Origin: Streptomyces griseoviridis
Lineage (GTDB): Bacteria; Actinomycetota; Actinomycetes; Streptomycetales; Streptomycetaceae
Reading direction: 5' to 3'
Assembly (NCBI RefSeq): GCF_005222485.1
Contig: NZ_CP029078.1
Span: 1-64,000, forward strand
Length of the DNA stretch: 64,000 nucleotides
Positions within the stretch are counted from its first letter, which is position 1. Each line of letters starts with the position of its first letter. This document shows, piece by piece, positions 9,399 to 18,494 of this stretch. Made by a program: the position numbers and the translations under genes. A model generated the notes under the pieces. It worked only from the letters and a program-made list of their open reading frames with translations, ran no database searches and had not been told where the DNA came from.

Positions 9399-10745
9399 AT
9401 GCTCGTCGAAAGTGCTCTTTCCAGGTACTATGGGAAAATTCAGGCTGCTCTCGAAGCATTACTGAGCGGGCCAGCTGGCGCGAACTCCGAGGGCTTCACG
9501 CCGGGAACCGGGCTTCCCCTCCTCACCGGCGCGGTGCGCTCGTACCTGTCGGTCTCCGACCTCGCTCGCACCTCGCTGCCCTCCTATCGTGGCAAGCGGC
9601 TGGCGCTGCTGGACCTGACCCGCAATCCCGCTACGATGACGACGAAGACCTTCGCCTCGCTCGTCATCGTGGCCCGCGCCGTGCGTCACATCCAGGACAC
9701 CGACGAGCGCGTCACCATCGTCACCCCGTCCTCAGCCAACAAGGCCGTCGCCATGCGCGACGCGGTGCTGCGCGCTGTCGACTGCGGTCTGGTGACGGCC
9801 GACCAGCTCAACGTCGTCGTCCTCGTCCCCGAGGGCGCGCTCGGTAAACTGCGCCGCAGCGAACTGTTCACCGACCCGTACCTGCGCACCCGCAACCCGG
9901 TCGGGGTGCTGCGCGGGGAGCGTCCCGGCGCGGTCAAGGACATCGCGCGCGGCTTCGTCGACACCCACGGCGAAGAGGTCGCCAAGGACGGCAAGACCCG
10001 CCTGTGGTACACGCTCCAGCTGGAGAACTATCTGGCCGCCGACGTGGTCCGGGCACTCGCCGAGGCCGAGTTCTTCCCCGCCGACCGCGACGAGCCCCGC
10101 CTGCATGTGCACGCCGTGTCCAGCGCCTACGGGCTGCTCGGTCACGCCTACGGACGCACCCTGCTGCCCAGCGGCACGCGCGAGCCCGCCCCGCACTACT
10201 TCCTGGTCCAGCACCTCGGCGCCCCGGACATGGTGCTCAGCCTCTACCACGACGGCTCCACCGATCCCCGCCACGCACCCGCATACTCATACGATCCCGG
10301 GTCCGGGCTGTACACCCAGGACGCCGACCCGCACTTCCCCGCAGTCACCTTCGACCCGGCGGAGGAGCTGGATCCCACCTTCTACACCCGCAATCCGCCC
10401 ACGTCAGCCCGCATGAACGAGCTGATCCGGCGGGACGGCGGCGGTGGCATCGTGGTGTCGCTGGCCGAGTGCCTTCAGCGCTACGCGCAGGTCCGCGCCC
10501 TGCTGGCCGAGGCCGGGGCACGGCTTCCGGCCAACCCCATGGCGCTGCGCGAGTGGTCGCTGGTGATGGCCGTCGTCGGCGTGCTCAACGGCATCGACCG
10601 CAAACTCGTCCCTGAGAACGACATCCTCGTGCACGTTTCCGGCAACTACGCCGTCGGCGACTTCGACGCGCTTACCGCGCAGGACGTGCACTACGTCCAG
10701 GACGTGGCGGCACTGCGGGACCTGACCCTGACCGCCTGCCCGTAA
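9399..10745 (+). CDS. Conserved protein, possibly DUF6002 family; function unknown
   Basis: This 448-residue protein follows the methyltransferase by 120 bases and has a strong ribosome-binding site (GGAAGGGTGGG) before its ATG. I do not recognise a defined enzymatic function. Segments such as FTPGTGLPLLTGAVRSYL, TPSSANKAVAMRDAVLRAV and LVHVSGNYAVGDFDAL vaguely recall the open, Gly/Ser-rich loops of fold-type-II PLP enzymes (threonine-synthase-like), and proteins of this kind occur in Streptomyces biosynthetic clusters. No signal peptide or membrane segment is visible. The following gene starts six bases after its stop, so the two are co-transcribed. A plausible role is modification of an amino-acid building block, but this is inference only. 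Confidence 0.6.
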   Translation: MLVESALSRYYGKIQAALEALLSGPAGANSEGFTPGTGLPLLTGAVRSYLSVSDLARTSLPSYRGKRLALLDLTRNPATMTTKTFASLVIVARAVRHIQDTDERVTIVTPSSANKAVAMRDAVLRAVDCGLVTADQLNVVVLVPEGALGKLRRSELFTDPYLRTRNPVGVLRGERPGAVKDIARGFVDTHGEEVAKDGKTRLWYTLQLENYLAADVVRALAEAEFFPADRDEPRLHVHAVSSAYGLLGHAYGRTLLPSGTREPAPHYFLVQHLGAPDMVLSLYHDGSTDPRHAPAYSYDPGSGLYTQDADPHFPAVTFDPAEELDPTFYTRNPPTSARMNELIRRDGGGGIVVSLAECLQRYAQVRALLAEAGARLPANPMALREWSLVMAVVGVLNGIDRKLVPENDILVHVSGNYAVGDFDALTAQDVHYVQDVAALRDLTLTACP

Positions 10746-10751
10746 GAGCCC

Positions 10752-11984
10752 GTGAACAACTTACCGACCGCACCCCCACGAGGTGACCTGGTGCCCGACG
10801 CCCGCCCCGCCCCGCGCTCATCGCTCCCCGTACGGCTGCGGATGCACGCCGGCTATCACTGGCGCAACAACGGCCATCCGCTGCTCACTCGCGTCAGGGC
10901 GGTGTGGGACAGCCGGGGCGGGGCCGTCTTCCCCTCCGTCCGTTCGGACCTGGGCGAGGTGTCGGTCGGCTACTCGGGTCTGTCCGAAGGGCTCGCCTAC
11001 ACCCTGGAGTTCACCGAACTGCGCCGCGAGCAGGCGACGAAGGAGAGCGCTCGTCGCACTGAGGGCCAGGTGACGGGCGGCCAACTCCGTTCGCCCGCCC
11101 GTCTCCCGGACACCGATATCGTCATCGTCGGCACCAGCGCGGCGCATGCCCGCCGGCTGCCCGCCGGCTCCTCCCTCATCGTGCCGATGCGCGTGCACTT
11201 CGTCGTCGACCTCGACGACGGTCCGGAAGCGGTTCACCGCCGGATCTCCAAGCGGGAGCGCGAGCAGTTCAGCCGTATCCGCCGTGCCCACCGGTGGAGT
11301 TGGGACCTGGACAGCAGCCCTGAGTGGTTCGACGTCTTCTACGACCGCTACTACCGCCCGACCATGTTTCGGCGCCACGGCACGCGCGAGCGGACCGAGG
11401 CCAAGGACGTGGCCTACGAGTGCCTCTTCCGCACCGGCCGGATGTTCGTGCTGTCCCAGGACGGTGAGCGAGTCGGCGGGGCTCTGTGCCACTGGGACCG
11501 CGTCGGTCGGGTGCTGACACTGCGCCTGCTGGGCGTGGCCGACGGCACCCAACAGCACTACAGCAGCGGCGCGTTCAAGGCCATCTACCACTTCCTGATC
11601 GACTGGTCGGCCCGAAACGGCGTGCGCCGGCTCGACTTCCAGGGCACCGAACCCTTCCTCAGCAAGGGGACGTACCAGTGGAAGCGACGGTTCGGCACCC
11701 GGGTGATCCAACCGCCCAACCACTTCGGCGCCAAACGGCTCTGGTTCCACGTACGGCGGGACACACCCGCGGTGCGGGACTTCCTGGCCGCCAACCCGCT
11801 GCTCGCCGAAACCCCTCGGGGCCAGCTGGAGGCGGTCTACTTCCAGGACGCCGAACGGCCGCCCCGCCTGGAGTACTCGGCCAAGTCTCCCGGCGTCGAG
11901 GGCATCCGGCACGTCGACCTCGACGCGTTCCTGGCTCCCACCGCACAGGACCGTCTGTACCGGCCTGGTCGCCGCAAGCTATGA
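10752..11984 (+). CDS. GNAT / FemAB-like (BioF2-type) acyltransferase
   Basis: This 410-residue protein begins with a GTG six bases after the preceding stop. Its central and C-terminal parts read as a GNAT fold of the kind found in FemAB and BioF2-like proteins: a basic segment ISKREREQFSRIRRAHRW, the acceptor-domain block RMFVLSQDGERVGGALCHWD, then SGAFKAIYHFLIDWSARNG and LDFQGTEPFLSKGTYQWKRRFG near the C-terminus. Such enzymes transfer an acyl or aminoacyl group to an amine. In a cluster without condensation domains it could add a side-chain acyl group or an aminoacyl residue. The donor (acyl-CoA versus aminoacyl-tRNA) cannot be determined from sequence. Confidence 0.7.
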   Translation: MNNLPTAPPRGDLVPDARPAPRSSLPVRLRMHAGYHWRNNGHPLLTRVRAVWDSRGGAVFPSVRSDLGEVSVGYSGLSEGLAYTLEFTELRREQATKESARRTEGQVTGGQLRSPARLPDTDIVIVGTSAAHARRLPAGSSLIVPMRVHFVVDLDDGPEAVHRRISKREREQFSRIRRAHRWSWDLDSSPEWFDVFYDRYYRPTMFRRHGTRERTEAKDVAYECLFRTGRMFVLSQDGERVGGALCHWDRVGRVLTLRLLGVADGTQQHYSSGAFKAIYHFLIDWSARNGVRRLDFQGTEPFLSKGTYQWKRRFGTRVIQPPNHFGAKRLWFHVRRDTPAVRDFLAANPLLAETPRGQLEAVYFQDAERPPRLEYSAKSPGVEGIRHVDLDAFLAPTAQDRLYRPGRRKL

Positions 11985-12174
11985 TTCCCTCAGCTTCCGG
12001 AATCCCCCTCTCCCACGGTCTGCTCGTTGTCGGCCGCTTCCAGGGGCAGGGTGAGCGGTCGTCGGGCTGGCAGCGTTCCATCTCACGAAACCGGCTTTCT
12101 CGCTTCACCTCACACCTTCGCGTACCACTCAACATCCTTCGTATGTCGTGCGGTACGCACATTTCGTATGTCAT

Positions 12175-12211
12175 GTGACACCCCATCAGCGCCCGGCTGA
12201 TGGGGTGTCAC
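12175..12211. terminator. Perfect 15-bp inverted repeat ahead of the MFS gene
   Basis: The arms GTGACACCCCATCAG and CTGATGGGGTGTCAC pair perfectly around a seven-base loop. The hairpin lies between the acyltransferase stop (11984) and the MFS start (12246), 34 bases before the latter. No U-tract follows, so it may be an L-shaped actinobacterial terminator for the upstream operon, an attenuator in the exporter leader, or an operator for a repressor. Two copies of CGTATGTC lie just upstream, at about 12,140 and 12,165. Confidence 0.6.
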
Positions 12212-12245
12212 CCGTTTCCCCCCTTGAAAGGACGCGCCGAAGCCC

Positions 12246-13529
12246 ATGACCTCCCTCCCCCAGAAAGACGTCAACGACCCGACGCCCGAGGCGCCGCCGA
12301 TCCCGCTGCGCCGTGTGCCCGGTTTCCGCCGGTTCTGGCTCTCGCGCGCGATCTCCGGGCTGGGCTCCGCGGTCACCACGGTGGCCCTGCCGGTGCTGAC
12401 CTTCCAGGAGACCGGCTCACCCCTGATGGTCTCCCTGGTGGCGGCCGCCGCGACCCTGCCCTATGTGGTCTTCGGGCTGATCGCCGGCACTGTCGCGGAC
12501 CGGATGGACCGGCGCCGCCTGATGATCGTTACCGACTGGCTCAACGCCGCCTGCATCGCCACCATCCCCCTCGCCTCCGCGCTGGGCGTCCTGACCGGCG
12601 GGCAGGTCCTCTTCGTGGCCCTCGCCTCGGCCAGCCTCACCCTCTTCTTCGAGGCGGGCGTGTACGGCTTCGTCCCCGACATCGTCGGCAAGGACAAGCT
12701 GACCGAGGCCAACAGCTCCATCTACGGCGCGCAGACGGTCGTACGCATCGCGGGGAACGCGGTGGCGGGCGGCCTGATCGTCGTCTTCCGCCCCGCCGGC
12801 ACACTGGCGCTCGACGCCCTGTCCTTCGCCGTGTCCGCCCTGCTCCTCAGGGCCGTCGCACGCACCGTCACCTGGCCCGAGAGGCCGACGGCGGCGAAGC
12901 GGCCGGGGTTCAAGGAGTCCATCCGGGAGGGGCTGCACTTCCTCTACCACCACCCGACGCTGCGCCTCATGACCGTGGTCGGCACCCTGCAGTCGTTCTC
13001 CGGCGGCGCCATCATCGGACAGCTTGTCGTCTTCGCCGACCGGGTGCTGGGCATCCACGGATCCGACGGACGGATCGGCCTGCTGTACATGGCGTGGAGC
13101 GCCGGAGGCATCGGCGGGTCGTTCCTGTTGCCCCGGCTGCGACGCCGCTTCGAGGCCGTCCCCCTGCTGCTGGGGGTGCTCCCGCTCGGAGCGCTGCTGG
13201 GCCTGGTGGTCGTCCTCACCTCCGACTGGCGGATCACGCTGGTCGCGCTGACCGTGTGGGGATCGGCCTACCTCGTCGTCCTGGTGAACACGATGACGTA
13301 CTCCCAGGAAGTGACGCCGTCCGAGCTGCAGGGCCGGGTCAACACGACGCGTCGGATGCTCTCCTCGGGCCTAGGTGTCCCGCTCGGCGCCCTGGTGGCC
13401 AGCACGCTCACGGTGCGGGTCGGCATCCAGGCCGGGATGTCCACGGCCGTCGTCTCGATCGCCCTGGCGGCCGTGCTGGTCTGGGGTGTTCAGGCGCGCC
13501 GGTGGCTGCGGCCGGGGCAAGGGGCGTAG
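12246..13529 (+). CDS. MFS drug/metabolite exporter
   Basis: This 427-residue membrane protein belongs to the major facilitator superfamily, close to the enterobactin/macrolide-exporter type. About 10-12 hydrophobic segments are visible, and the loop after TM2 carries the MFS A-like motif GTVADRMDRRRLMIVTDW. The duplicated six-helix architecture is apparent, with a cytoplasmic loop around residues 205-225 rich in Arg/Pro/Glu. As the last gene of the rightward group it most likely exports the cluster's product and contributes to self-resistance. A leader hairpin directly upstream may control its expression. The ATG has AAAGGA upstream at a rather long spacing. Confidence 0.9.
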   Translation: MTSLPQKDVNDPTPEAPPIPLRRVPGFRRFWLSRAISGLGSAVTTVALPVLTFQETGSPLMVSLVAAAATLPYVVFGLIAGTVADRMDRRRLMIVTDWLNAACIATIPLASALGVLTGGQVLFVALASASLTLFFEAGVYGFVPDIVGKDKLTEANSSIYGAQTVVRIAGNAVAGGLIVVFRPAGTLALDALSFAVSALLLRAVARTVTWPERPTAAKRPGFKESIREGLHFLYHHPTLRLMTVVGTLQSFSGGAIIGQLVVFADRVLGIHGSDGRIGLLYMAWSAGGIGGSFLLPRLRRRFEAVPLLLGVLPLGALLGLVVVLTSDWRITLVALTVWGSAYLVVLVNTMTYSQEVTPSELQGRVNTTRRMLSSGLGVPLGALVASTLTVRVGIQAGMSTAVVSIALAAVLVWGVQARRWLRPGQGA

Positions 13530-13623
13530 CGGCTATGGCAGCTCCGGCGCGCCGACGGCCAGGAGGGGGGGTGGGCACCCGACTGGTAGATGCAGGTAAT
13601 GAAGCCGTTCAGCCATCCCTCCT

Positions 13624-14424
13624 CTATTTGATGGCCAGGTATCCTTCGAAGCAGAGGCCCTTATGTATCAGGCCGACCACGCTGAATCCCGCCTCCCGGA
13701 GCGCCGCGATGTTCTCCGCGGATGTGGAGGGCTCCAGGACGGATCGCAGACTTCTCGTCTTGGCGAGAATCTCCGTCGGCTCGAATCCGTTGCCGAGCTT
13801 GTAGTCCGCATACAGCTGATCCACTAGATCCTGGAGTCTGCCATCCCGTTCCCGCACTTTCTCGAACAGGACGAAGGCGCCGCCGCGGGCCATCTTTTCG
13901 CACACTGCTTTGATGACGTGGTGGCGTTCCTCGGGACGCAGGAATTGCAGGGTGTAGTACGAGACCACGAAGTCGCTGGGTTCGAACTTGTACGACCTGA
14001 CGTCGGCCTCGACGAACTGGACGACAGAGGGATTCCCGTACCGCCGCTCAGCCTCGGTCACCATCGACTGCTCGATGTCGATCCCGATGATGCGGCGCAG
14101 CTTGCTGGCGTGGCGCTGGGCCAGCTGAGCTGTGAGAACGCCTGTGGCACTGCCCAGCTCGTAGACGATACTGTCCGGACGGACGAAGAAGTCCGACAGC
14201 GAGAGGATCAGCTCATGACATTCCGAGTACATCGGTACGCTGCGCGTGATGTGTTCGTCGAAACTGCGATAGACCGTACCGCCGAAGCTCCATGACGCGA
14301 GGCTGGCAGATAATTCTCCGTCCACCTTCTCGAGGTCAAGGTCCTGAACCTCTCCGCCCGATATCCTTTGCTGGCTTTTTGCGTCCTGGACGACACTGCC
14401 ATCGAAACTTCCCGGAATGCTCAC
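13624..14424 (-). CDS. CmoA-like SAM-binding enzyme (carboxy-SAM synthase or methyltransferase)
   Basis: The 266-residue protein resembles CmoA, which uses prephenate to convert SAM into carboxy-SAM. The matching order is FDEHITRSVPMYSECHELI, FFVRPDSIVYELGSATGVLTA (SAM loop), VVSYYTLQFLRPEERHHVI, GGAFVLFEK and YKLGNGFEPTEILAKTR. E. coli CmoA has the same layout including FTLQFL and the late basic loop; the Arg that contacts the carboxyl group there is not perfectly aligned here, so ordinary methyl transfer remains possible. I chose the GTG at 14424 because AGGAG sits five bases upstream; an open frame extends to 14535 but has no ribosome-binding site and low-complexity content. It is divergent from another methyltransferase, which could be the acceptor-side partner. 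Confidence 0.7.
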   Translation of the reverse strand: MSIPGSFDGSVVQDAKSQQRISGGEVQDLDLEKVDGELSASLASWSFGGTVYRSFDEHITRSVPMYSECHELILSLSDFFVRPDSIVYELGSATGVLTAQLAQRHASKLRRIIGIDIEQSMVTEAERRYGNPSVVQFVEADVRSYKFEPSDFVVSYYTLQFLRPEERHHVIKAVCEKMARGGAFVLFEKVRERDGRLQDLVDQLYADYKLGNGFEPTEILAKTRSLRSVLEPSTSAENIAALREAGFSVVGLIHKGLCFEGYLAIK

Positions 14425-14575
14425 CGCGGCTCCTATGATGGATGGGCAATGCATGCTTGGGGCGTCAAAGTATCGAAGCACATACCCTGATTGCTTGCAA
14501 CAACATCCACCCTTGACTGACGTGACATACGACACATCGAGGCCATATTGACCACCCGAATCATGGATTTACACA

Positions 14576-15415
14576 ATGGTGGACGACTGGCTTACTAATA
14601 CCCGAATCGAGACAGAGGCTGAGCTCTTGAACTCATTCCGGAAAAACAGTACAGACGCCAGTGAAGCGCCGAGCGGATTCGATGAGCAATGGGCAAAGCA
14701 ATATGCCGACCGCTATGCGAACCGTGAAAACAATGAAGAAGTCGTCAATTTTCTGCTGAAGTATGGGGGATCCGACGGGACCTACCTCGACCTGTGCTGC
14801 GGAGTCGGGCGGATCGCGGTGCCGCTGGCCTCCCGCGGCGTCGGCGTGACGGGAGTGGACAACGCCCCGGCCATGCTGGAGGTCATGACCGAGCGGGCGC
14901 GTTCCGCCTCGGTGTCAGTCGCCGCCATCCTCCAGGACTGCACCGAGGTGGCGCTGGACGAGACCTTCTCGCTCGCCTATGTCACCTTCAACTCTCTCTT
15001 CCAGGTGGGCGATTCAGCTGCCCAGGAGGCCATGCTGACCAGCGCCGCCCGGCTGCTGGAGCCCGGCGGCGGCCTGGTGGTCGAGGCGTTCGTCCCGCAT
15101 CCGCCGGCCTCCTCGACGCTCCAGGGTCCCATCGCAACGCATGTCTCCGGCAGTCGGCTGGAGACGACGGCCAGGAACTGGGTCCTGGAGGAGCAGGTGC
15201 TGTGGGTGCAGCGGATGATCGTCGAAACGCCCGGAAACGTCCGGCTCAGGTCGCTCCGCTTCCACTACCAATCCCCGGCACAGCTCGACGCTCTGGCCGA
15301 GCGGGCCGGCTTCGAGCGGGTCGCGGAGTACACCGACTGGAGCGAGCGTCCCCTCACCGACGACAGCAACAACCGCATCGCCGTCTATCGGCTGCGTAGC
15401 GATTCCCCCGACTGA
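14576..15415 (+). CDS. Class I SAM-dependent methyltransferase
   Basis: This 279-residue protein has a Rossmann SAM-binding core: YLDLCCGVGRIAVPLASRGVGVTGVDNAP (motif I and the acidic ribose-binding residue of motif II; the motif spans residues 65-93) and LAYVTFNSLFQVG (motif IV), followed by GGGLVVEAFVP. The N-terminal segment FDEQWAKQYADRYANRENNEEVVNFL is typical of small N- or O-methyltransferases acting on antibiotics. The first 60 codons are noticeably less GC-rich than the rest. It diverges from the CmoA-like gene across about 150 bases. Whether it transfers methyl or, by analogy with CmoB, carboxymethyl cannot be decided here. The start has no strong Shine-Dalgarno sequence. Confidence 0.8.
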   Translation: MVDDWLTNTRIETEAELLNSFRKNSTDASEAPSGFDEQWAKQYADRYANRENNEEVVNFLLKYGGSDGTYLDLCCGVGRIAVPLASRGVGVTGVDNAPAMLEVMTERARSASVSVAAILQDCTEVALDETFSLAYVTFNSLFQVGDSAAQEAMLTSAARLLEPGGGLVVEAFVPHPPASSTLQGPIATHVSGSRLETTARNWVLEEQVLWVQRMIVETPGNVRLRSLRFHYQSPAQLDALAERAGFERVAEYTDWSERPLTDDSNNRIAVYRLRSDSPD

Positions 15416-17427
15416 CATCGTCCTCGCGCGTGTGCATGCCCCATGCCCACGCTGCCTCCTACCTGGAGCAAGTGTGCACCAGCCATCCGACGCGACGTCT
15501 GCCAGCCCCGAGGTCCAGCGAGAACAACAGCATCTGAACCGGCTCTACGGCGCCCTGGACACACAGCGTGCGGCCTTACGGAAGTCCCTCGCGGGCACAT
15601 TGCGCAGACGCAGCGGCTCCGCGCAAGCGCGGCTGGAGACCGATGTGGAGGTGCGACGGCTCGCGCAGCAGGCCGCCCAGCATGACGCCGCCGAGGAGGG
15701 CCTGTGCCTCGGGCGGATCGACATGGAGGGCGGCTATCGCCTGTACATCGGACGCATCGGTCTGCGCGACGAGGAGCTCGACGCGCATCCCCCACTGGTC
15801 GATTGGCGGGCGCCGGCGGCCCGCGCCTTCTACACCGCCACAGCCGCGACCCCCCAGGGCGTGGCGTTCCGGCGGTATCTGCACACCCGGAGGCGGCGCG
15901 TGGTGCGCGTCGACGACGAGTTACTCAAAGACGCTGCCGCCGAGTTCGCCGGTTATGTCCAGCTGAACGGCGAAGCGGCCTTGTTGGCGGCGCTCCAGGC
16001 CGAACGCACGGGCCGGATGCACGACATCGTGGCAACCCTGCAGGCGGAACAGGACCGGATCATCCGCTCCCCGCACACCGGTGTGCTGGTGGTCCAGGGC
16101 GGACCGGGCACCGGCAAGACGGTCGTCGCCCTGCACCGCGCCGCCTATCTGCTCTACACCCACCCGCGGCTGGACCGTCGCGGCGTCCTTGTCCTGGGTC
16201 CGAATCCGGTCTTCCTCAGCTACGTCCGCCAGGTACTGCCTGGCCTCGGCGAGACCAACGTGCTACTGACCACTGTGGGAGAGCTCTTCCCCGGTACAAC
16301 GGCCACGCGGGCCGAGACCGACGCCGCTGCCAAGGTCAAGGGCCGGCTGGTGATGGCTGACGTGGTTGCTGCGGCCGTCCGTGCACACGAGGCCGCGGTG
16401 CGCAAGCCGATCAGAACCGTGATCGGCGGAGAACTGATCGAACTGGGGCTGGACTTCCTCGCCGAGGCGGTCGAACGGGCACGTGACACCCGGCTTCCGC
16501 ACAACCTGGCCCGGCCGGTATTCTGCCAGGCGGTGATCGACGAGATCGCCCGTCAGCTCTCCTATACGATCACCGATATCGAAGCGCAGTTTGACAAGGA
16601 ACTGGCTGAGCACATCGACCACGCCCAGCTCGATCGGGATGTGGCCGCCGACATCATCAGCGTCTTCGGCGAGGGACGCCGATCACCGGTACGGCCGAAC
16701 AAAAACTACGCGACATCGCCGCATCGAAAGACCACTGGCTTATGGCACTCCCCGAGGACCCGCACGTGCAGCAGCATCTCGACGCGCTGTGGCCCGAGTT
16801 GACCCCCGAACAGCTGCTGACCGAGCTGTATACAGACACCAACTTCCTGGCCGAGGTGGCGCCACAGCTGACCGACTGCGAGCGGGCAGCCCTGCTCCGG
16901 GCGGCCGGGGGCGAGTGGACGGCGTCCGACGTCCCGTTGTTGGACGAGGCGGCAGAGCTGCTGGGGCAGGACAACCGAATCGACGAGGAGAGGAAGGCTC
17001 GGCGCCGGGCCAAGGACATCGAGTACGCGCAGGGCGTGCTGGATATCTCAAGCGGCTCACGGGCCGGTGAGGACGACAATCCCGGTGCGGCCGAGCGGCT
17101 GGGGGTGAACGAGCTGATCGATGCCGAGTACCTCGCCGAGCTACAGCGGACGGAAGATCTGCGCACCCTCGCCGAGCAGGCGGCGGCCGACCGCACCTGG
17201 AGCTTCGGCCATGTGATCGTCGACGAGGCGCAGGAACTGTCACCGATGGTCTGGCGGCTGCTCGTCCGTCGCTGCCCGACCCGCTCCTTCACGATCATCG
17301 GAGACATCGCCCAGACCGGCTCGGTCTCCGGGGCGACGACCTGGCAGCGTGCGCTCGAACCGTTCTTCGGCACGCGCTGGCGGATGGAGCAGCTACTGAG
17401 GTTGAACTCGGGATGTCGTGCTGCTGG

Positions 17428-18045
17428 TCAGGCGGGTCGGATGGTCAGGCCGGTCTCGGTGAGGCAGCCGTCTATGAGGTGGCTGCGGTACTGGATGTGC
17501 CGTAGGCCGCTCCGGACTGTGCAGATGAGGTGCTCTGGTGTGGAAAAGGCGACGTTGGAGAGCCAGCCGCGCCGCAGGAGGGACCAGATGCCTTCGACGG
17601 GGTTGAGGTCGGGTGCGTAGGGTGGCAGGTAGTGGATGGTCAGCCAGTCCCGGGATTCGGCGAACTCCCGGAGACCTGCGGCTTTGTGGACGTTGAGGTT
17701 GTCCCAGACGAGGACGATCGGGCCGCCGAGTTGTTGGTGGGCGGCGACCAGCAGGTCCCGGTAGTCACGCCAGGAGAAGCTTTTGCGCCCGTCGCGCCGG
17801 CTGTCGTCCCGTCGCGGTCGGTAGATCAGCCGGGATCGGCGGCCGGGTTTGTAGCAGGTCAGCGCGGCTATGGATATGCGTCTGCGGGAACGGCCGCGGA
17901 CCCGGACCACCGGGGTGCGGCCTCGTGGTGACCATGTCTTGGCGTGCGGCGGCGTCATGGAGAATCCGGCTTCGTCCTCGAAGACCAGCCAGGCCCCACG
18001 GGCCGCCGCTAACCTTCCGCGCGGGGCCACACCTCCTTGACCCAC
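17428..18045 (-). CDS. IS630 transposase, C-terminal DDE catalytic frame
   Basis: This frame encodes the DDE superfamily endonuclease domain. The first catalytic Asp lies in AWLVFEDEAGFSMTPP, the second in IVLVWDNLNVHKA and the final Glu in PDLNPVEGIWSLLRR, with DD(33-35)E-like spacing between the last two. The translated start at 18045 is nominal; in the fused product translation would continue from the upstream helix-turn-helix frame. Both catalytic halves look intact. Confidence 0.88.
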   Translation of the reverse strand: MGQGGVAPRGRLAAARGAWLVFEDEAGFSMTPPHAKTWSPRGRTPVVRVRGRSRRRISIAALTCYKPGRRSRLIYRPRRDDSRRDGRKSFSWRDYRDLLVAAHQQLGGPIVLVWDNLNVHKAAGLREFAESRDWLTIHYLPPYAPDLNPVEGIWSLLRRGWLSNVAFSTPEHLICTVRSGLRHIQYRSHLIDGCLTETGLTIRPA

Positions 18046-18494
18046 CCCGCGACCGCGTCATCGTCCCGCTCCATGGCACGACGGGCCGGGACCTGGCAGG
18101 ACCAGCCGTTACGCACCAACAACTTCCGCACACCCTGGATCGTGTACGTCAGATGGAAGCGCCGGCCGATCACCGTCTTCACCCGGTTCAGCGTCCAGCG
18201 CTGGTCCCCCCAGCCATGCGCGGCCGGCCCCTTGGCCAGCTCCGCCTCCAGCTGAGCGAACTGCTGATCGCTCAGCCTCGGCAGTGACGCCGGCCCCTGC
18301 GACCGCAGGGATCGCGGGCCGCCCTCGGCCCACGCGTGACGCCATCGCTGGACCGAGCGGACACTGACCCGCAGATCTCTGGCGATCGCGGTACTGCCCT
18401 CGCCCCGGGCGAACCGCTCGGCCGCCTGGAACCGTAACTCTTCGCGGAACTGCTGCCGTTCGACGGTCAGCCCGCCCCCTTGTGGATACCGCAT
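18009..18494 (-). CDS. IS630 transposase, N-terminal helix-turn-helix frame
   Basis: This 161-residue product contains the DNA-binding half of the transposase: a homeodomain-like helix-turn-helix (GEGSTAIARDLRVSVRSVQRW) that binds the terminal repeats, and the linker up to KLLVRNGWSCQVPARRA. It overlaps the downstream DDE frame by 37 bases in a different frame, the arrangement used by many IS630 elements to make the full transposase by programmed frameshifting. A simple inactivating frameshift cannot be excluded. Confidence 0.88.
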   Translation of the reverse strand: MRYPQGGGLTVERQQFREELRFQAAERFARGEGSTAIARDLRVSVRSVQRWRHAWAEGGPRSLRSQGPASLPRLSDQQFAQLEAELAKGPAAHGWGDQRWTLNRVKTVIGRRFHLTYTIQGVRKLLVRNGWSCQVPARRAMERDDDAVAGWVKEVWPRAEG

